From Nitrincola iocasae (GTDB lineage: Bacteria > Pseudomonadota > Gammaproteobacteria > Pseudomonadales > Balneatricaceae): 64,000 nucleotides of DNA. The stretch covers positions 2,604,001-2,668,000 of the forward strand of contig NZ_CP044222.1 of assembly GCF_008727795.1 (NCBI RefSeq), given 5' to 3'. The position numbers were made by a program, and so were the translations under genes. Below, piece by piece: positions 1 to 9,236 of this stretch (the first letter of the stretch is position 1; each line of letters opens with the position of its first letter). The notes beneath the pieces were generated by a model. That model did no database searches and was not told the origin of the DNA. It saw only the letters and a list, made by a program, of their open reading frames with translations.

Positions 1-1
1 C

Positions 2-406
2 ATTCAGTTTCAGGAACGCATTCCCAAGAAACGCTATCAGGCACTGGTGGCTGGACAAATTAGCGGAGAAGGCGGTGAAATAAACCTTCCCTTGGGCCCT
101 GACTGGGAACGTCGCCCACGTATGCTGGTTGATCACCAACAAGGAAAACCCTCGCTAACACACTGGGAATGTATTGATAAGCAGGATAATGCCAGTCGAA
201 TGCTACTCTACCCGCATACCGGTCGATCACATCAATTGCGGGTGCATATGCTGGCTATCGGCCATCCGATTCTGGGAGATGTGTTTTATACCGAAGAAGC
301 CGAGCACAGCCGCCATGAACGCATGATGCTGCATGCGGATCAGTTGGGACTAGAGCATCCCGTTAGCGGCCAATGGATGGAGTTTGCCTCACCCTGCCCC
401 TTCTGA
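2..406 (+). CDS. RluA-family pseudouridine synthase, C-terminal part
   Basis: This is the 3' end of a gene that begins left of the window; the frame is open from base 2 to a TGA at 404-406. The protein carries the C-terminal half of the RluA-type catalytic domain, including the stretch GRSHQLRVHMLAIGHPILGD that is highly typical of this family. These enzymes isomerise uridine to pseudouridine in 23S rRNA and in some cases tRNA. The catalytic Asp motif lies upstream, outside the window, so the exact subfamily (RluA, RluC or RluD type) cannot be fixed. The short product without a long C-terminal tail fits RluA itself best. The gene converges on the hydroxyacid dehydrogenase gene that follows. 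Confidence 0.85.
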   Translation: MQFQERIPKKRYQALVAGQISGEGGEINLPLGPDWERRPRMLVDHQQGKPSLTHWECIDKQDNASRMLLYPHTGRSHQLRVHMLAIGHPILGDVFYTEEAEHSRHERMMLHADQLGLEHPVSGQWMEFASPCPF

Positions 407-422
407 GCACCAAAGGCCAGAA

Positions 423-1370
423 TCAGTTGACGCGACGCTGGTTGCTTCCCTGCAGCCAGGCCTGAATATTGCCACAGGTCTGGCGAATAATGGTTTCACG
501 CGCCTGGCGACTACCCCAGGCACAGTGCGGGGTAACCAGCAGATTAGGTATCTCCGCATCCAATAACAGGTTACCGTTTTGCGGTGGCTCTGCGGTTAAT
601 ACATCCGTTGCCGCACCTGCCAAGTGACCAGAGCGAAGCGCATCAGCCAGGGCCGTTTCATTGACGATACCACCACGCGCCGCATTTACCAGATAGCTCC
701 CCGATGGCATGAGTGCCAGCGCATCAGCATCAATCAAATCGCGGGTCGCTTCAGTCAAAGGACAATGCAAACTTAATACATCGATCTGTGGCAACAATTC
801 AGCTAAGGGCAAGCGTCCCGGCGTTGCCTGAGTACCGGGTCGGGCAGCAATCAATACCTTCATGCCGAAGGCTTCAGCCAGGCGCTTAACCTCAGCACCC
901 AGCTCACCGTAACCAATAATACCCAGGGTTCGACCGCGCAACTCCAGAATAGGATAATCCAGCAAACAGAATTGTGACGACTGATTCCAGCGCCCCTGCT
1001 CTACTGCCGCTTTATAATCTACAAAGCGGGTATGCATAACCAGCATTAACATCAATACATGCTGCGCGACCGATCCAGTACCATATCCCTGACAGTTATA
1101 TACCGGAATGCCCGCCGCGTTTGCTGCTTCGATATCGACGTTATTCACACCCGTTGCAACAACACAAATCAACTTCAGTGCAGCAGACGCTTGAATTACC
1201 TCAGCCGGCAACAACGCCTTATTGGTAATAACAATATCAAAGCCCTGGATTCGCTCGGCTACTTGCTCTGGTAATGAACCAGGATAAACAACCAGTTCTG
1301 ACAACTCTGCTTCAAGGGGGGTCAGATCAAGGTCATCCAAGCTTAAACTATCCAGGAATACAGCACGCAT
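423..1370 (-). CDS. D-2-hydroxyacid dehydrogenase, glycerate dehydrogenase / hydroxypyruvate reductase-like
   Basis: NAD(P)-dependent reductase of the D-2-hydroxyacid dehydrogenase family, about 315 residues, which is normal for glycerate dehydrogenase. The nucleotide-binding loop GYGELG lies near residues 154-159. The catalytic triad typical of the family is visible as Arg233 (AARGGIVNE), Glu262 (TAEPP) and His283 (TPHCAWGS), numbered from one codon before the chosen start. The TPHxAW form is typical of hydroxypyruvate reductases, but substrate cannot be proved from sequence. I chose the ATG at 1370; the TTG before it is unlikely. The gene starts 16 bases after purC and is probably the last gene of the dapA-bamC-purC run. 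Confidence 0.85.
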   Translation of the reverse strand: MRAVFLDSLSLDDLDLTPLEAELSELVVYPGSLPEQVAERIQGFDIVITNKALLPAEVIQASAALKLICVVATGVNNVDIEAANAAGIPVYNCQGYGTGSVAQHVLMLMLVMHTRFVDYKAAVEQGRWNQSSQFCLLDYPILELRGRTLGIIGYGELGAEVKRLAEAFGMKVLIAARPGTQATPGRLPLAELLPQIDVLSLHCPLTEATRDLIDADALALMPSGSYLVNAARGGIVNETALADALRSGHLAGAATDVLTAEPPQNGNLLLDAEIPNLLVTPHCAWGSRQARETIIRQTCGNIQAWLQGSNQRRVN

Positions 1371-1386
1371 CAATCAAGTCCACCTT

Positions 1387-2100
1387 TCAACCAAAATCTA
1401 TTCCAAGACGATGGCCGACTTCTTCGTAAGCCTCAATCACACCACCCAGCCCTTGGCGAAAGCGGTCTTTATCCATTTTGGTGCGAGTTTCTTTATCCCA
1501 CAGGCGACAGCCATCAGGTGAGAATTCATCGCCTAGCACAACCTGCCCATTAACGAGTCCAAACTCTAACTTGTAGTCAACAAGCAGCAGCCCGGCATCA
1601 TCAAACAGTTTTTTCAGCACACTGTTGGTTTTGAATGTCAGCGCCTTGGCAGTTTCAATATGCTCAGGTTCTGCCCAACCGAAGGTCGCAATGTGCGATT
1701 CATTCACCATAGGGTCGCCTAGAGCATCGTTTTTCAGAAACATTTCAAAGGTGGGTGGATTCAGATCCAGACCTTCCTCTACACCCAAGCGACGACACAG
1801 AGAACCCGCCGCGATATTACGGATCACACACTCGATCGGCATCATATCCAGACGCTTAACCAGGCTCTCGTTATCTGACAACAAGGCTTCGAAATGCGTT
1901 GGAATACCCGCGGCTTCCAGCTTCTGCATAATAAAGGCGTTGAATTTATTATTAACCTTACCTTTGCGATCAAGCTGCTCTACTTTTTTTCCGTCAAAGG
2001 CTGAGGTGTCATCACGGAACACCATGACCATGCGATCAGGATCATCCGTTGTGTAAACAGATTTGGCCTTTCCCGCATAAAGTGCTTCACGCTTTTCCAT
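1387..2100 (-). CDS. purC: Phosphoribosylaminoimidazole-succinocarboxamide synthase
   Basis: SAICAR synthetase of purine biosynthesis. It joins aspartate to CAIR with ATP in the cytoplasm. The N-terminus MEKREALYAGKAKSVYTTDD is the characteristic nucleotide-binding start of bacterial PurC, and motifs such as VECVIRN-type (IECVIRNIAAGS) and LVDYKLEFG are present. At 237 residues it has the usual length. I chose the ATG at 2100 because GGAG lies eight bases upstream; the longer frame would need a TTG. It follows bamC by about 60 bases, an arrangement I recall from Pseudomonas. Confidence 0.97.
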   Translation of the reverse strand: MEKREALYAGKAKSVYTTDDPDRMVMVFRDDTSAFDGKKVEQLDRKGKVNNKFNAFIMQKLEAAGIPTHFEALLSDNESLVKRLDMMPIECVIRNIAAGSLCRRLGVEEGLDLNPPTFEMFLKNDALGDPMVNESHIATFGWAEPEHIETAKALTFKTNSVLKKLFDDAGLLLVDYKLEFGLVNGQVVLGDEFSPDGCRLWDKETRTKMDKDRFRQGLGGVIEAYEEVGHRLGIDFG

Positions 2101-2159
2101 TCTTTTCTCCAATACACACCCCTATGAATAAGGGCTGAAAGTAATTAAATGCCTGTTAT

Positions 2160-3575
2160 CTACAGCGTTTGCGGCAGCTGGTCTTTGATTTGCCAGAGTA
2201 TTTCTTCAGCAACGACGGCCGGAGCCGCAATACCTTCCTCAGTCAGAACCGTAACCATAACACCAGAGCGGGTACGGTTCAGGTTGACCTGATAACGACC
2301 TACGTGTTCATACTCACCGGTATTATTATTGAATACACCGCGGCCACTGCCACCAAACACATAAATCACACGGCCACCAAACCAGATCTTATAGCCTTCA
2401 CGGTTAGCCGGATTGTTTGGATCATTCAAATCAGTTAGTACTTCACCCTGTTCAGCCAGTTCAGCCGAAGTTAGCGTGCCCCGTGAGGAGTAGTTTATCT
2501 CTTCTTCATCATCATCTGATTGCCCCCCAATAGCTGAACTGAGGAAGCTGGTATCGATTGTGATATCTTCACGGTCTGAGAAGAGCCAATCAAAGAACCC
2601 CTTACGACTGGTATCTTCTACCTGCGTAGTGGTGGTATAAGTCATGTAAAAAATACCTGCCTGTTGATCTCGGGTACCCACATCGAGTTCGGCTTTATCA
2701 AACGCCGCATCAATAAGCCCCCAGGCACGATCAGCTGGTGCATTAACTCGAAGTGCCGGATTACCACGCGAATCACGACCTAACTCAGCACGACCGGCAC
2801 GCTGCTGCTCCATCGCCAGCAAAGTACGAGCAGTGGTTGGCTCAGAGGCACGACTGAAGTAACGTAACATTTCAAACATCATATCACTCTGATAGCTGAT
2901 ATCCGGCACACCTCTATCCCAGTTAACCATTTCGGGTTCCTGGCCTGACGGGTATTGGACATGCTTCATGCGAATGGAGGTACGTTCATAATTATCCGGA
3001 TCGGGTCGCACTGTGACCCGGAGCTTGTTTTCAGCAGGGCCGTCTATTGTCTGCAAGGTCAAACGTCGCATCCAGCGATCTACGATGTTGTAGTCCTCAC
3101 CTTCCGTTCGTATCCAGTCAGTTTCAATTACCCCTTGGCGAGGATCGGTTCGTGCAACCCGTACGCCGTTGTAATCCCAGAAATCGATCACTTTGGTCCA
3201 TACATCAGCGATAGGCTCATCGACCATGATAATGCGCTCACCGTCCAAGCGCTGCAGGTTAACCAAATCTGAGCCGGGGTCCGCATAGAAAAACTCTGGC
3301 CGCGGTGCCCGGAAGCGCCCCTGAATCCGTGTTGCTGTAGTGCCTACATCAGGGACTACCAACTGCTCACGGGTTTCGCGCGCCTGAATATTTGCCGGAA
3401 TTTCCAGCCGCTGTCCAGCTTCTGCAAGCTCATAATCCTGACTACGATCACGGATGATACCGTGTTCTCCATAGACGGGATTTTTTACCGAACCACAGCC
3501 TGTCAGCACCAGTACGACAGCCATCAAGGGTAACGCAAATATTTGCGTTACATTCATCTTGCTATTTGTATTCAT
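2160..3575 (-). CDS. bamC: Outer membrane assembly lipoprotein BamC
   Basis: Lipoprotein component of the Bam complex, which folds beta-barrel proteins into the outer membrane. The N-terminus is a type II signal peptide ending in the lipobox LTGC, so Cys26 would be lipidated. Two repeated helix-grip-like segments follow, covering roughly residues 100-240 and 270-460. At 471 residues it is clearly longer than the 344-residue E. coli protein. Part of the excess is an acidic insertion around residues 340-385 that includes DDDEEE. The start overlaps the dapA stop by four bases (ATGA), indicating translational coupling. The gene lies between dapA and purC, as in Pseudomonas. Confidence 0.9.
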   Translation of the reverse strand: MNTNSKMNVTQIFALPLMAVVLVLTGCGSVKNPVYGEHGIIRDRSQDYELAEAGQRLEIPANIQARETREQLVVPDVGTTATRIQGRFRAPRPEFFYADPGSDLVNLQRLDGERIIMVDEPIADVWTKVIDFWDYNGVRVARTDPRQGVIETDWIRTEGEDYNIVDRWMRRLTLQTIDGPAENKLRVTVRPDPDNYERTSIRMKHVQYPSGQEPEMVNWDRGVPDISYQSDMMFEMLRYFSRASEPTTARTLLAMEQQRAGRAELGRDSRGNPALRVNAPADRAWGLIDAAFDKAELDVGTRDQQAGIFYMTYTTTTQVEDTSRKGFFDWLFSDREDITIDTSFLSSAIGGQSDDDEEEINYSSRGTLTSAELAEQGEVLTDLNDPNNPANREGYKIWFGGRVIYVFGGSGRGVFNNNTGEYEHVGRYQVNLNRTRSGVMVTVLTEEGIAAPAVVAEEILWQIKDQLPQTL

Positions 3576-4447
3576 GCAATACCACTGTCTTTAAGTGCCT
3601 GGCGTACCACTTCATGGTACTGAGATGAAAGCTGGGTTAGAGGTAAACGTATACCGGGCTGCATCAACCCCATTTCAGCCAGCGCCCACTTCACCGGAAT
3701 CGGATTAGCTTCAACAAACAAACGGGTATGCAATGGCATAAGCTTGTGTTGCAGCTCACGGGCGGCATCAGCCTGCCCCTCAAGCCCCAGACGACACAGT
3801 TCGGCCATTTCGGCAGGTGCCACATTTGCCGTCACGGAGATATTGCCCTGACCACCCAACAGGATCAACTCAATCGCGGTTGCATCGTCACCCGAGTAAA
3901 CCGCAAAGTTGTCCGGTGTGGCGTCAATCAGCTCCTTAGCGCGTTCAAGATTGCCGGTTGCTTCTTTAATACCGATAATATTAGCCACAGACACCAGGCG
4001 CAAAACCGTTTCCGGTAACATGTCACAGGCGGTACGTCCCGGTACGTTATAGAGCATTTGCGGGATATCAACGGCGTCAGCAATGGCACAGTAGTGCTGA
4101 TACAAACCTTCCTGAGTCGGCTTGTTATAGTAAGGCGTCACCAGCAGACTGGCATCAGCGCCTATCGCTTTTGCTCCACGGGTTAACTCAATCGCTTCTC
4201 GCGTCGAGTTTGCACCGGTTCCGGCAATGACAGGAATGCGGCCAGCGACCTGATCAACAATAAAGCCGATCGCCTCCGTGTGCTCCTTGCAGCTCAGTGT
4301 GGCTGATTCACCGGTAGTGCCTACGGCAACAATTGATGCTGTACCCTTTTGAATATGAAACTCAATCAGTCGTTTCAACGCGTCCCAGTCAATATCTCCA
4401 TTGAGGGTCATAGGGGTTACCAGCGCTACAATACTGCCGCGAATCAT
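3572..4447 (-). CDS. dapA: 4-hydroxy-tetrahydrodipicolinate synthase
   Basis: Condenses pyruvate with aspartate semialdehyde in lysine and diaminopimelate synthesis. The TIM-barrel signatures are present: GTTGESATL near residue 43, YNVPGRTACDM with the catalytic Tyr, and GIKEATGNLE with the Schiff-base Lys. The start MIRGSIVALVTPM is canonical and gives 291 residues, almost exactly the E. coli length. It is preceded by GGAG at nine bases; the longer reading frame starts with GTG and lacks support. The gene heads a minus-strand run with bamC and purC and is divergent from bcp, with a 190-base promoter region between them. Confidence 0.97.
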   Translation of the reverse strand: MIRGSIVALVTPMTLNGDIDWDALKRLIEFHIQKGTASIVAVGTTGESATLSCKEHTEAIGFIVDQVAGRIPVIAGTGANSTREAIELTRGAKAIGADASLLVTPYYNKPTQEGLYQHYCAIADAVDIPQMLYNVPGRTACDMLPETVLRLVSVANIIGIKEATGNLERAKELIDATPDNFAVYSGDDATAIELILLGGQGNISVTANVAPAEMAELCRLGLEGQADAARELQHKLMPLHTRLFVEANPIPVKWALAEMGLMQPGIRLPLTQLSSQYHEVVRQALKDSGIA

Positions 4448-4639
4448 CTTATTCTCCATATTTATACCTAACGGTGACGATCTGAATATCACACCGGACG
4501 TAAACAGAAACAGTGTTAACCTGACGCCCAGCTTCTGTTATCGTTATCTTATCTGAATGACCCATCATTCTAAACGAATAACGCCCCTTTAGCGTAGTAG
4601 CAGAAGCATTTTTCAACAGACTTTTTCCAGGAGCGAGTC

Positions 4640-5107
4640 ATGAGTGAGCTTGTAACGGGTCATCCCGTGCCCAATTTCAGTGCCCCGGCGACCAGTGAGA
4701 CTACCTTTACTCTCAGTGAGTTCAAAGGCCGCAATATCATTATCTATTTCTATCCCAAAGACAGCACACCGGGTTGCACCACCGAAGGGCAGAACTTTCG
4801 CGATCTCTATGATCAGTTTCAGGCATTAGACACAGATATTTTCGGTGTTTCACGTGATGGCCTGAAAAGTCATGAGAACTTTCGTGCCAAGCAGGCGTTT
4901 CCGTTTGACCTGATCAGCGACAAGGATGAAGCGGTATGTAAATTATTTGACGTCATCAAATTAAAGAAGCTCTACGGTAAAGAGCATCTGGGAATCGAAC
5001 GCAGCACTTTTCTGATCGACAAAGCGGGCGTACTGCGGCAAGCCTGGCGCAAAGTCAAAGTACCCGGTCACGCAGACGAAGTGCTCGAAAGCGTCAAAGC
5101 GCTCTGA
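4640..5107 (+). CDS. bcp: Thiol peroxidase of the Bcp/PrxQ type
   Basis: Peroxiredoxin that reduces hydrogen peroxide and organic hydroperoxides with thioredoxin. The peroxidatic motif DSTPGCTTEG places the active Cys at residue 46. The second Cys five residues later, seen in E. coli Bcp, is absent. The only other cysteine is Cys100, which could be the resolving residue placed in helix alpha-3, as known for some PrxQ proteins. Length is 155 residues, normal for the family. An AGGAG sequence precedes the ATG. The gene is divergent from dapA and convergent with perM. Confidence 0.93.
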   Translation: MSELVTGHPVPNFSAPATSETTFTLSEFKGRNIIIYFYPKDSTPGCTTEGQNFRDLYDQFQALDTDIFGVSRDGLKSHENFRAKQAFPFDLISDKDEAVCKLFDVIKLKKLYGKEHLGIERSTFLIDKAGVLRQAWRKVKVPGHADEVLESVKAL

Positions 5108-5144
5108 AGCGACCCATCTGACAAAAAAGGCTGACAGGAACGGA

Positions 5145-6248
5145 TTACCGCTCCTGCTCAGCGTTCAGAGCATCAATCCGCCCATCATGATCATGTGCAT
5201 GCTCCATAGCCTTGGGCCAGGCATTGACCACAGACTTCACCAACGTAGCCAAGGGTATGGCGAAGAACACACCCAACACACCCCACAGACTACCAAACAC
5301 CAGTACGGCCACAATAATGGAGACCGGGTGCAGATTTACAGCTTCTGAAAAGAGAATCGGGACCAGCACATTGCCATCAAGCGCCTGAATCACAAAGTAA
5401 GCGGTCATCAGTGTAATAAATTCACTACCCCAGCCCCACTGAAAGAAAGCGACACCCGCGACTGGCAGGGTAACGACAGCTGCACCTATGTAAGGAATAA
5501 TGACCGACAAGCCAACCATTAACGCCAGCAGCGCGGCATAATTCAGCCCCATAAATACAAACACGACATAAGAAACAGAACCCACAATCAGAATTTCGAT
5601 GAACTTACCGCGAATATAATTTGCTATCTGGGCATCCATTTCAGTCCAGATACGTCGCATCATGTCACGTTTTTCCGGCAAATAGGCTGTCAGGCTGCCG
5701 GCCAGATAGTTGCCATCCCGCATGAAGAAAAACACCAGAATAGGCACCAAAATAAGATAGATCAACAAGGCAACAATATTAGTGATCGAGTGCAGTGAGA
5801 AAGTTAATGCCCACTGCCATGCCTTCCCTATCTCAGCTGCCGCAATCGCTATCAGCTGACGTATCTGCTGCTCGGCGACCAACTCGGGATAGCGTTCAGG
5901 CAACAACAACAGCACATTTTGAATTTCCGACATAATACGTGGCGCCTCATTCAGCAAGGTGACCAACTGTCGCCAGATTTGCGGCATGACCAGCAACATG
6001 AATGCCAGAAAAACCGCCATAAAGGTAGTAAAAACCAAGAGCACGGCCACCTTACGAGGCATGAAGCAAGCACAACGCTGCACCGCGCCCTGCATCAAAA
6101 AAGCCAGAATAATACTGAAGAACACCGGTGCTAACGCTTGCCCCAGAGTCAATATCACCCCCAAGGCCAAAATCAACAAAAGAAACAGTAAGAGTGCCTC
6201 TTCATCCGAGAAATAACGATGAATCCACTTACTGAAAATCTTTAACAT
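5145..6248 (-). CDS. AI-2E family (PerM-type) inner membrane permease
   Basis: Polytopic membrane protein of the AI-2E/PerM family, 367 residues with about seven to eight hydrophobic segments. The first two lie near residues 17-75, one near 155-175, and a cluster between 205 and 345. The C-terminal part contains the family pattern of small residues around a GxxxG-rich loop and the conserved Pro of FAIPLATLVKS. Some relatives export quorum signals and others act as sodium/proton antiporters, so the substrate is not predictable. It lies 30 bases downstream of the TusA-like gene and probably shares its transcript. The end is a charged, His-rich tail. Confidence 0.85.
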   Translation of the reverse strand: MLKIFSKWIHRYFSDEEALLLFLLLILALGVILTLGQALAPVFFSIILAFLMQGAVQRCACFMPRKVAVLLVFTTFMAVFLAFMLLVMPQIWRQLVTLLNEAPRIMSEIQNVLLLLPERYPELVAEQQIRQLIAIAAAEIGKAWQWALTFSLHSITNIVALLIYLILVPILVFFFMRDGNYLAGSLTAYLPEKRDMMRRIWTEMDAQIANYIRGKFIEILIVGSVSYVVFVFMGLNYAALLALMVGLSVIIPYIGAAVVTLPVAGVAFFQWGWGSEFITLMTAYFVIQALDGNVLVPILFSEAVNLHPVSIIVAVLVFGSLWGVLGVFFAIPLATLVKSVVNAWPKAMEHAHDHDGRIDALNAEQER

Positions 6249-6278
6249 AGTTAAAACATCTCCTGAGGCTGATGACTA

Positions 6279-6518
6279 TCAACCACGCTGGATTAAATAG
6301 ATAAATTTGCCTTGATCTGTGAACGACTTCAGCAACACATGGTCTGATTGATCTGTATAAGTCTTAAAGTCTCTGACGGAACCCGCATCGGTGGCTATCA
6401 CCTGCAGCAGTTGTCCGACGTCCATTTTACTTAATGCTTGTTTGGCCTTTAACAGGGGTAAGGGGCAGTTAAGCTCGCTGGCATCGAGCAGATGATCTGG
6501 TTCAGGATTAAATGACAT
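6279..6518 (-). CDS. TusA-like sulfurtransferase-fold protein
   Basis: Small protein of about 79 residues with the TusA/SirA/YedF fold. The signature LDASELNCPLPLLKAKQAL contains the conserved CPxP with the reactive Cys. The ATG at 6518 has a GAGG seven bases upstream; the extended frame needs a TTG. The homologue at this chromosomal place in Pseudomonas aeruginosa (PA1006, next to the bepA-like gene) has been linked to molybdenum cofactor homeostasis. That link would be notable here because the window also encodes a molybdenum formate dehydrogenase. Function in this organism is inference; sulfur relay for tRNA thiolation is an alternative. Confidence 0.85.
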   Translation of the reverse strand: MSFNPEPDHLLDASELNCPLPLLKAKQALSKMDVGQLLQVIATDAGSVRDFKTYTDQSDHVLLKSFTDQGKFIYLIQRG

Positions 6519-6616
6519 ACAAACCTCGGATTTCAATACAGCGAACGTCTGAAGCCGCTGGACGTAATCGCCATGCTTAGATTAAAGTGCTGCACATGGT
6601 ATTACAACTGATCACT

Positions 6617-8080
6617 ATGACAAACAAGTATCTATATTTGAGATTTATCTTCTCAGTCACACTGCTGTCTATCGGCTCAAGCTTACTGTTTACTTCAGCC
6701 AGCGGCGCTTCGACCAATCTACCGGTGCTATCAGATCACTCATCAGCATCGGTTTCCATGGCATCGGAATACCGCCTGGGTCGCAACTGGGCACGGATGT
6801 TACGAGGAAGCGCCCCCCTGCTGCATGATCCCCTGATCTTTCACTATCTGGACGAATTGCTCTGGAATATCGCCCCTCATAGCCAACTCACGGATCGACG
6901 ACTGGAATTGATCGTTCTGGATAATCCGACCTTCAATGCGTTCGCTGTACCTGGTGGCGTAATTGGCGTACATGCTGGGTTGATTACAGCAGCCGAATCG
7001 GAAGATGAACTAATATCAGTCTTAGCTCATGAGCTTGCGCATTTAAGCCAACGTCACTTTGCTCAACGCATCGAAGAAGAGCGGCGCAACCGCCCGCTGG
7101 TATTAGCCGGCATACTTGCGAGCATACTGATTGCAGCGGCCGACCAACAAGGGGGGGTCGCAGCCCTGTCATCTACTATGGGTGCCTCTGCACAGGCACA
7201 ACTGACATTTAGTCGGCGCAATGAGGCTGAAGCTGACCGTATAGGCATGCAGACCATGGTTGCTGCTGACCGTGACCCCAAAGCCATGCCTCAGATGTTT
7301 TCACGCCTGCAACGCAGCTACCGTTTTTATGGTCAGCGCCCTCCAGAATTTTTGCTCTCACACCCTGTCACCGAAGCCCGCATTGCCGACTCATTAAACA
7401 GGGCCGAGACACTTCCGCGCGTCTCTCCACGCCCATACACACCAGAGTTTGACATTATCCGCACCCGCATAGAGGTACACTTCAGTGATCAACCCGGTGA
7501 AATATTAAAACGATTTATTGCTGATACCCAACGTGACAATCCAGCCATTGCACATTACGGCGCCATGCTGGCCGCCATGCGCACAAATCAGTTGGAACTT
7601 GCCAGACAGCACTTCGAACAACTGCCGCAGCAATGGGCACAGCACGCGTATATAAAATTAAGCGAACTTGAATTACTGCTGGCCGAAAATGATTTTACCC
7701 AGGCTGAAAGCCGCTCTGAAGCAATGATGGCTTTATATCCAGATAGCATGCCCGTGATGAAAATGCATGCGCGGGTGATGTATACAACAGGACAACCAGA
7801 ACGAGCCGTTCCGATCTACAAACATCTGCTACAGGACTACCCGACAGATACTGACAGCTGGTACCAACTCGCTGAAGCAGAAGGCCTATCTGGCAATATA
7901 ACCGGAGTTCACGAGGCGCGCATAGAATACTTTCTGCTGACGGGCAATATCGACAGCGCCATACAGCAGATCACCTTTGCCAAACGCGAAGCCAACCTGC
8001 ACCCCTCGGATCTGGCCAGACTCGAACAGCTTGAAGCTGAAACCCTGGAAATACGCCGACAAATCAAGGAAGACTTGTAG
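6617..8080 (+). CDS. bepA: BepA-like periplasmic M48 metalloprotease with TPR domain
   Basis: Zinc metalloprotease and chaperone-like quality-control factor for outer-membrane proteins, notably LptD in E. coli. From the chosen ATG there is an N-terminal signal peptide over residues 1-30. The M48 domain follows with HELAH at about residues 138-142 and the third zinc ligand in NEAEAD near residue 203. The C-terminal half (roughly 300-485) is alpha-helical and TPR-like. Length of 487 residues equals that of the E. coli protein. The ribosome-binding site is weak and the ATG at 6596 is an alternative start. The gene is convergent with nadA; order agrees with Pseudomonas. Confidence 0.88.
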   Translation: MTNKYLYLRFIFSVTLLSIGSSLLFTSASGASTNLPVLSDHSSASVSMASEYRLGRNWARMLRGSAPLLHDPLIFHYLDELLWNIAPHSQLTDRRLELIVLDNPTFNAFAVPGGVIGVHAGLITAAESEDELISVLAHELAHLSQRHFAQRIEEERRNRPLVLAGILASILIAAADQQGGVAALSSTMGASAQAQLTFSRRNEAEADRIGMQTMVAADRDPKAMPQMFSRLQRSYRFYGQRPPEFLLSHPVTEARIADSLNRAETLPRVSPRPYTPEFDIIRTRIEVHFSDQPGEILKRFIADTQRDNPAIAHYGAMLAAMRTNQLELARQHFEQLPQQWAQHAYIKLSELELLLAENDFTQAESRSEAMMALYPDSMPVMKMHARVMYTTGQPERAVPIYKHLLQDYPTDTDSWYQLAEAEGLSGNITGVHEARIEYFLLTGNIDSAIQQITFAKREANLHPSDLARLEQLEAETLEIRRQIKEDL

Positions 8081-8087
8081 TCTTCCT
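8067..8087. terminator. Perfect 8-bp hairpin between convergent bepA and nadA
   Basis: AGGAAGAC and GTCTTCCT form a perfect 8-bp stem around a TTGTA loop, overlapping the bepA stop codon and ten bases before the nadA stop. Neither strand has a clear T tract after it, so it may be only a weak bidirectional terminator or an RNA-stabilising hairpin. Confidence 0.35.
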
Positions 8088-8096
8088 AACGATTAA

Positions 8097-9140
8097 TCAT
8101 TTCAGCGGGAAATCCAACATGCGCTGTAAAGGTATACGCGCACGTGCGATCAGATCCTTGCTGACAAGCACTTCCTGATCACCGTTTAACAGCACATCCC
8201 GCAGGTTTTCCAGTCCATTCATGGCCATCCACGGACAATGGGCACAACTTCGACACGTCGCCCCTGTACCACCGGTAGGCGCTTCAATTAAGGTTTTACC
8301 CGGCGCAGCCTGCTGCATTTTATAGAAAATACCGCGATCTGTAGCAACGATGAACATCGGGTTTGGCATCGTAGCGGCCGCATTAATCAGTTGGCTGGTA
8401 GAGCCGACCACATCGGCGAGCTCTACTACCGCTTCCGGTGATTCCGGATGCACCAGGACAGCTGCATCCGGATAAACGGCTTTCAGATCACGCAACCCTT
8501 TGGCCTTGAATTCTTCGTGTACAATGCAGGCGCCATCCCATAGCAACATTTCAACACCGGTTTTCTGTTGAATATAATCGCCGAGGTGTTTGTCCGGTGC
8601 CCAGATCACTTTTTTACCCTGCTCTGCCAGGTACTCCACCACACGCAGTGCAATACTTGATGTCACAACCCAGTCAGCCCGGGCTTTAACAGCAGCAGAA
8701 GTATTGGCATAGACAACAACTTCATGATCAGGGTATTGATCACAAAAAGCAGAAAACTCGTCAACTGGACAACCCAGATCCAGTGAACAGGTTGCCTCCA
8801 GTGTCGGCATAAGAATACGCTTTTCCGGGCTGAGTATTTTCGCAGTTTCGCCCATAAAACGTACACCCGCCACCAACAGCGTTGACGCTTGGTGCTGACT
8901 GCCGAAACGAGCCATTTCCAACGAATCCGAAACACAGCCACCACTTTTTTCCGCCAGTGCCTGAATCACTGGATCAGTATAGTAATGCGCAACCAGACAG
9001 GCATCTTTCAGCTTCAGCAATGACAGAATTTCATCAGTCAGCGAGGCTGATTGCTGTTGATCCAGAGCATCAGGCAAATGCTCCTGAGCAAAGTGCTCCT
9101 GAACAAGAATACGGTCTGCCAAATCTCGTTTACTTAGCAT
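8097..9140 (-). CDS. nadA: Quinolinate synthase
   Basis: Condenses iminoaspartate with dihydroxyacetone phosphate to quinolinate in NAD synthesis. The protein has the three-fold repeated NadA architecture and uses a [4Fe-4S] cluster held by three Cys. One lies in the SLDLGCPV region and one in the C-terminal TGATCRSCAHCPWMAMN motif. At 347 residues it matches the family. The ATG at 9140 is preferred; the codon before it is TTG. No nadB or nadC is in the window. The gene lies between queC and bepA, both within the Pseudomonas-like block. Confidence 0.97.
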   Translation of the reverse strand: MLSKRDLADRILVQEHFAQEHLPDALDQQQSASLTDEILSLLKLKDACLVAHYYTDPVIQALAEKSGGCVSDSLEMARFGSQHQASTLLVAGVRFMGETAKILSPEKRILMPTLEATCSLDLGCPVDEFSAFCDQYPDHEVVVYANTSAAVKARADWVVTSSIALRVVEYLAEQGKKVIWAPDKHLGDYIQQKTGVEMLLWDGACIVHEEFKAKGLRDLKAVYPDAAVLVHPESPEAVVELADVVGSTSQLINAAATMPNPMFIVATDRGIFYKMQQAAPGKTLIEAPTGGTGATCRSCAHCPWMAMNGLENLRDVLLNGDQEVLVSKDLIARARIPLQRMLDFPLK

Positions 9141-9236
9141 CAATCATTCCGAGTTGAATTAGGGTCAGCAGCCTAGGGCATGCATGAAAACCTGGTATTA
9201 TAGCACATAGAGAAACACGAATAGACGGCTAACCTG

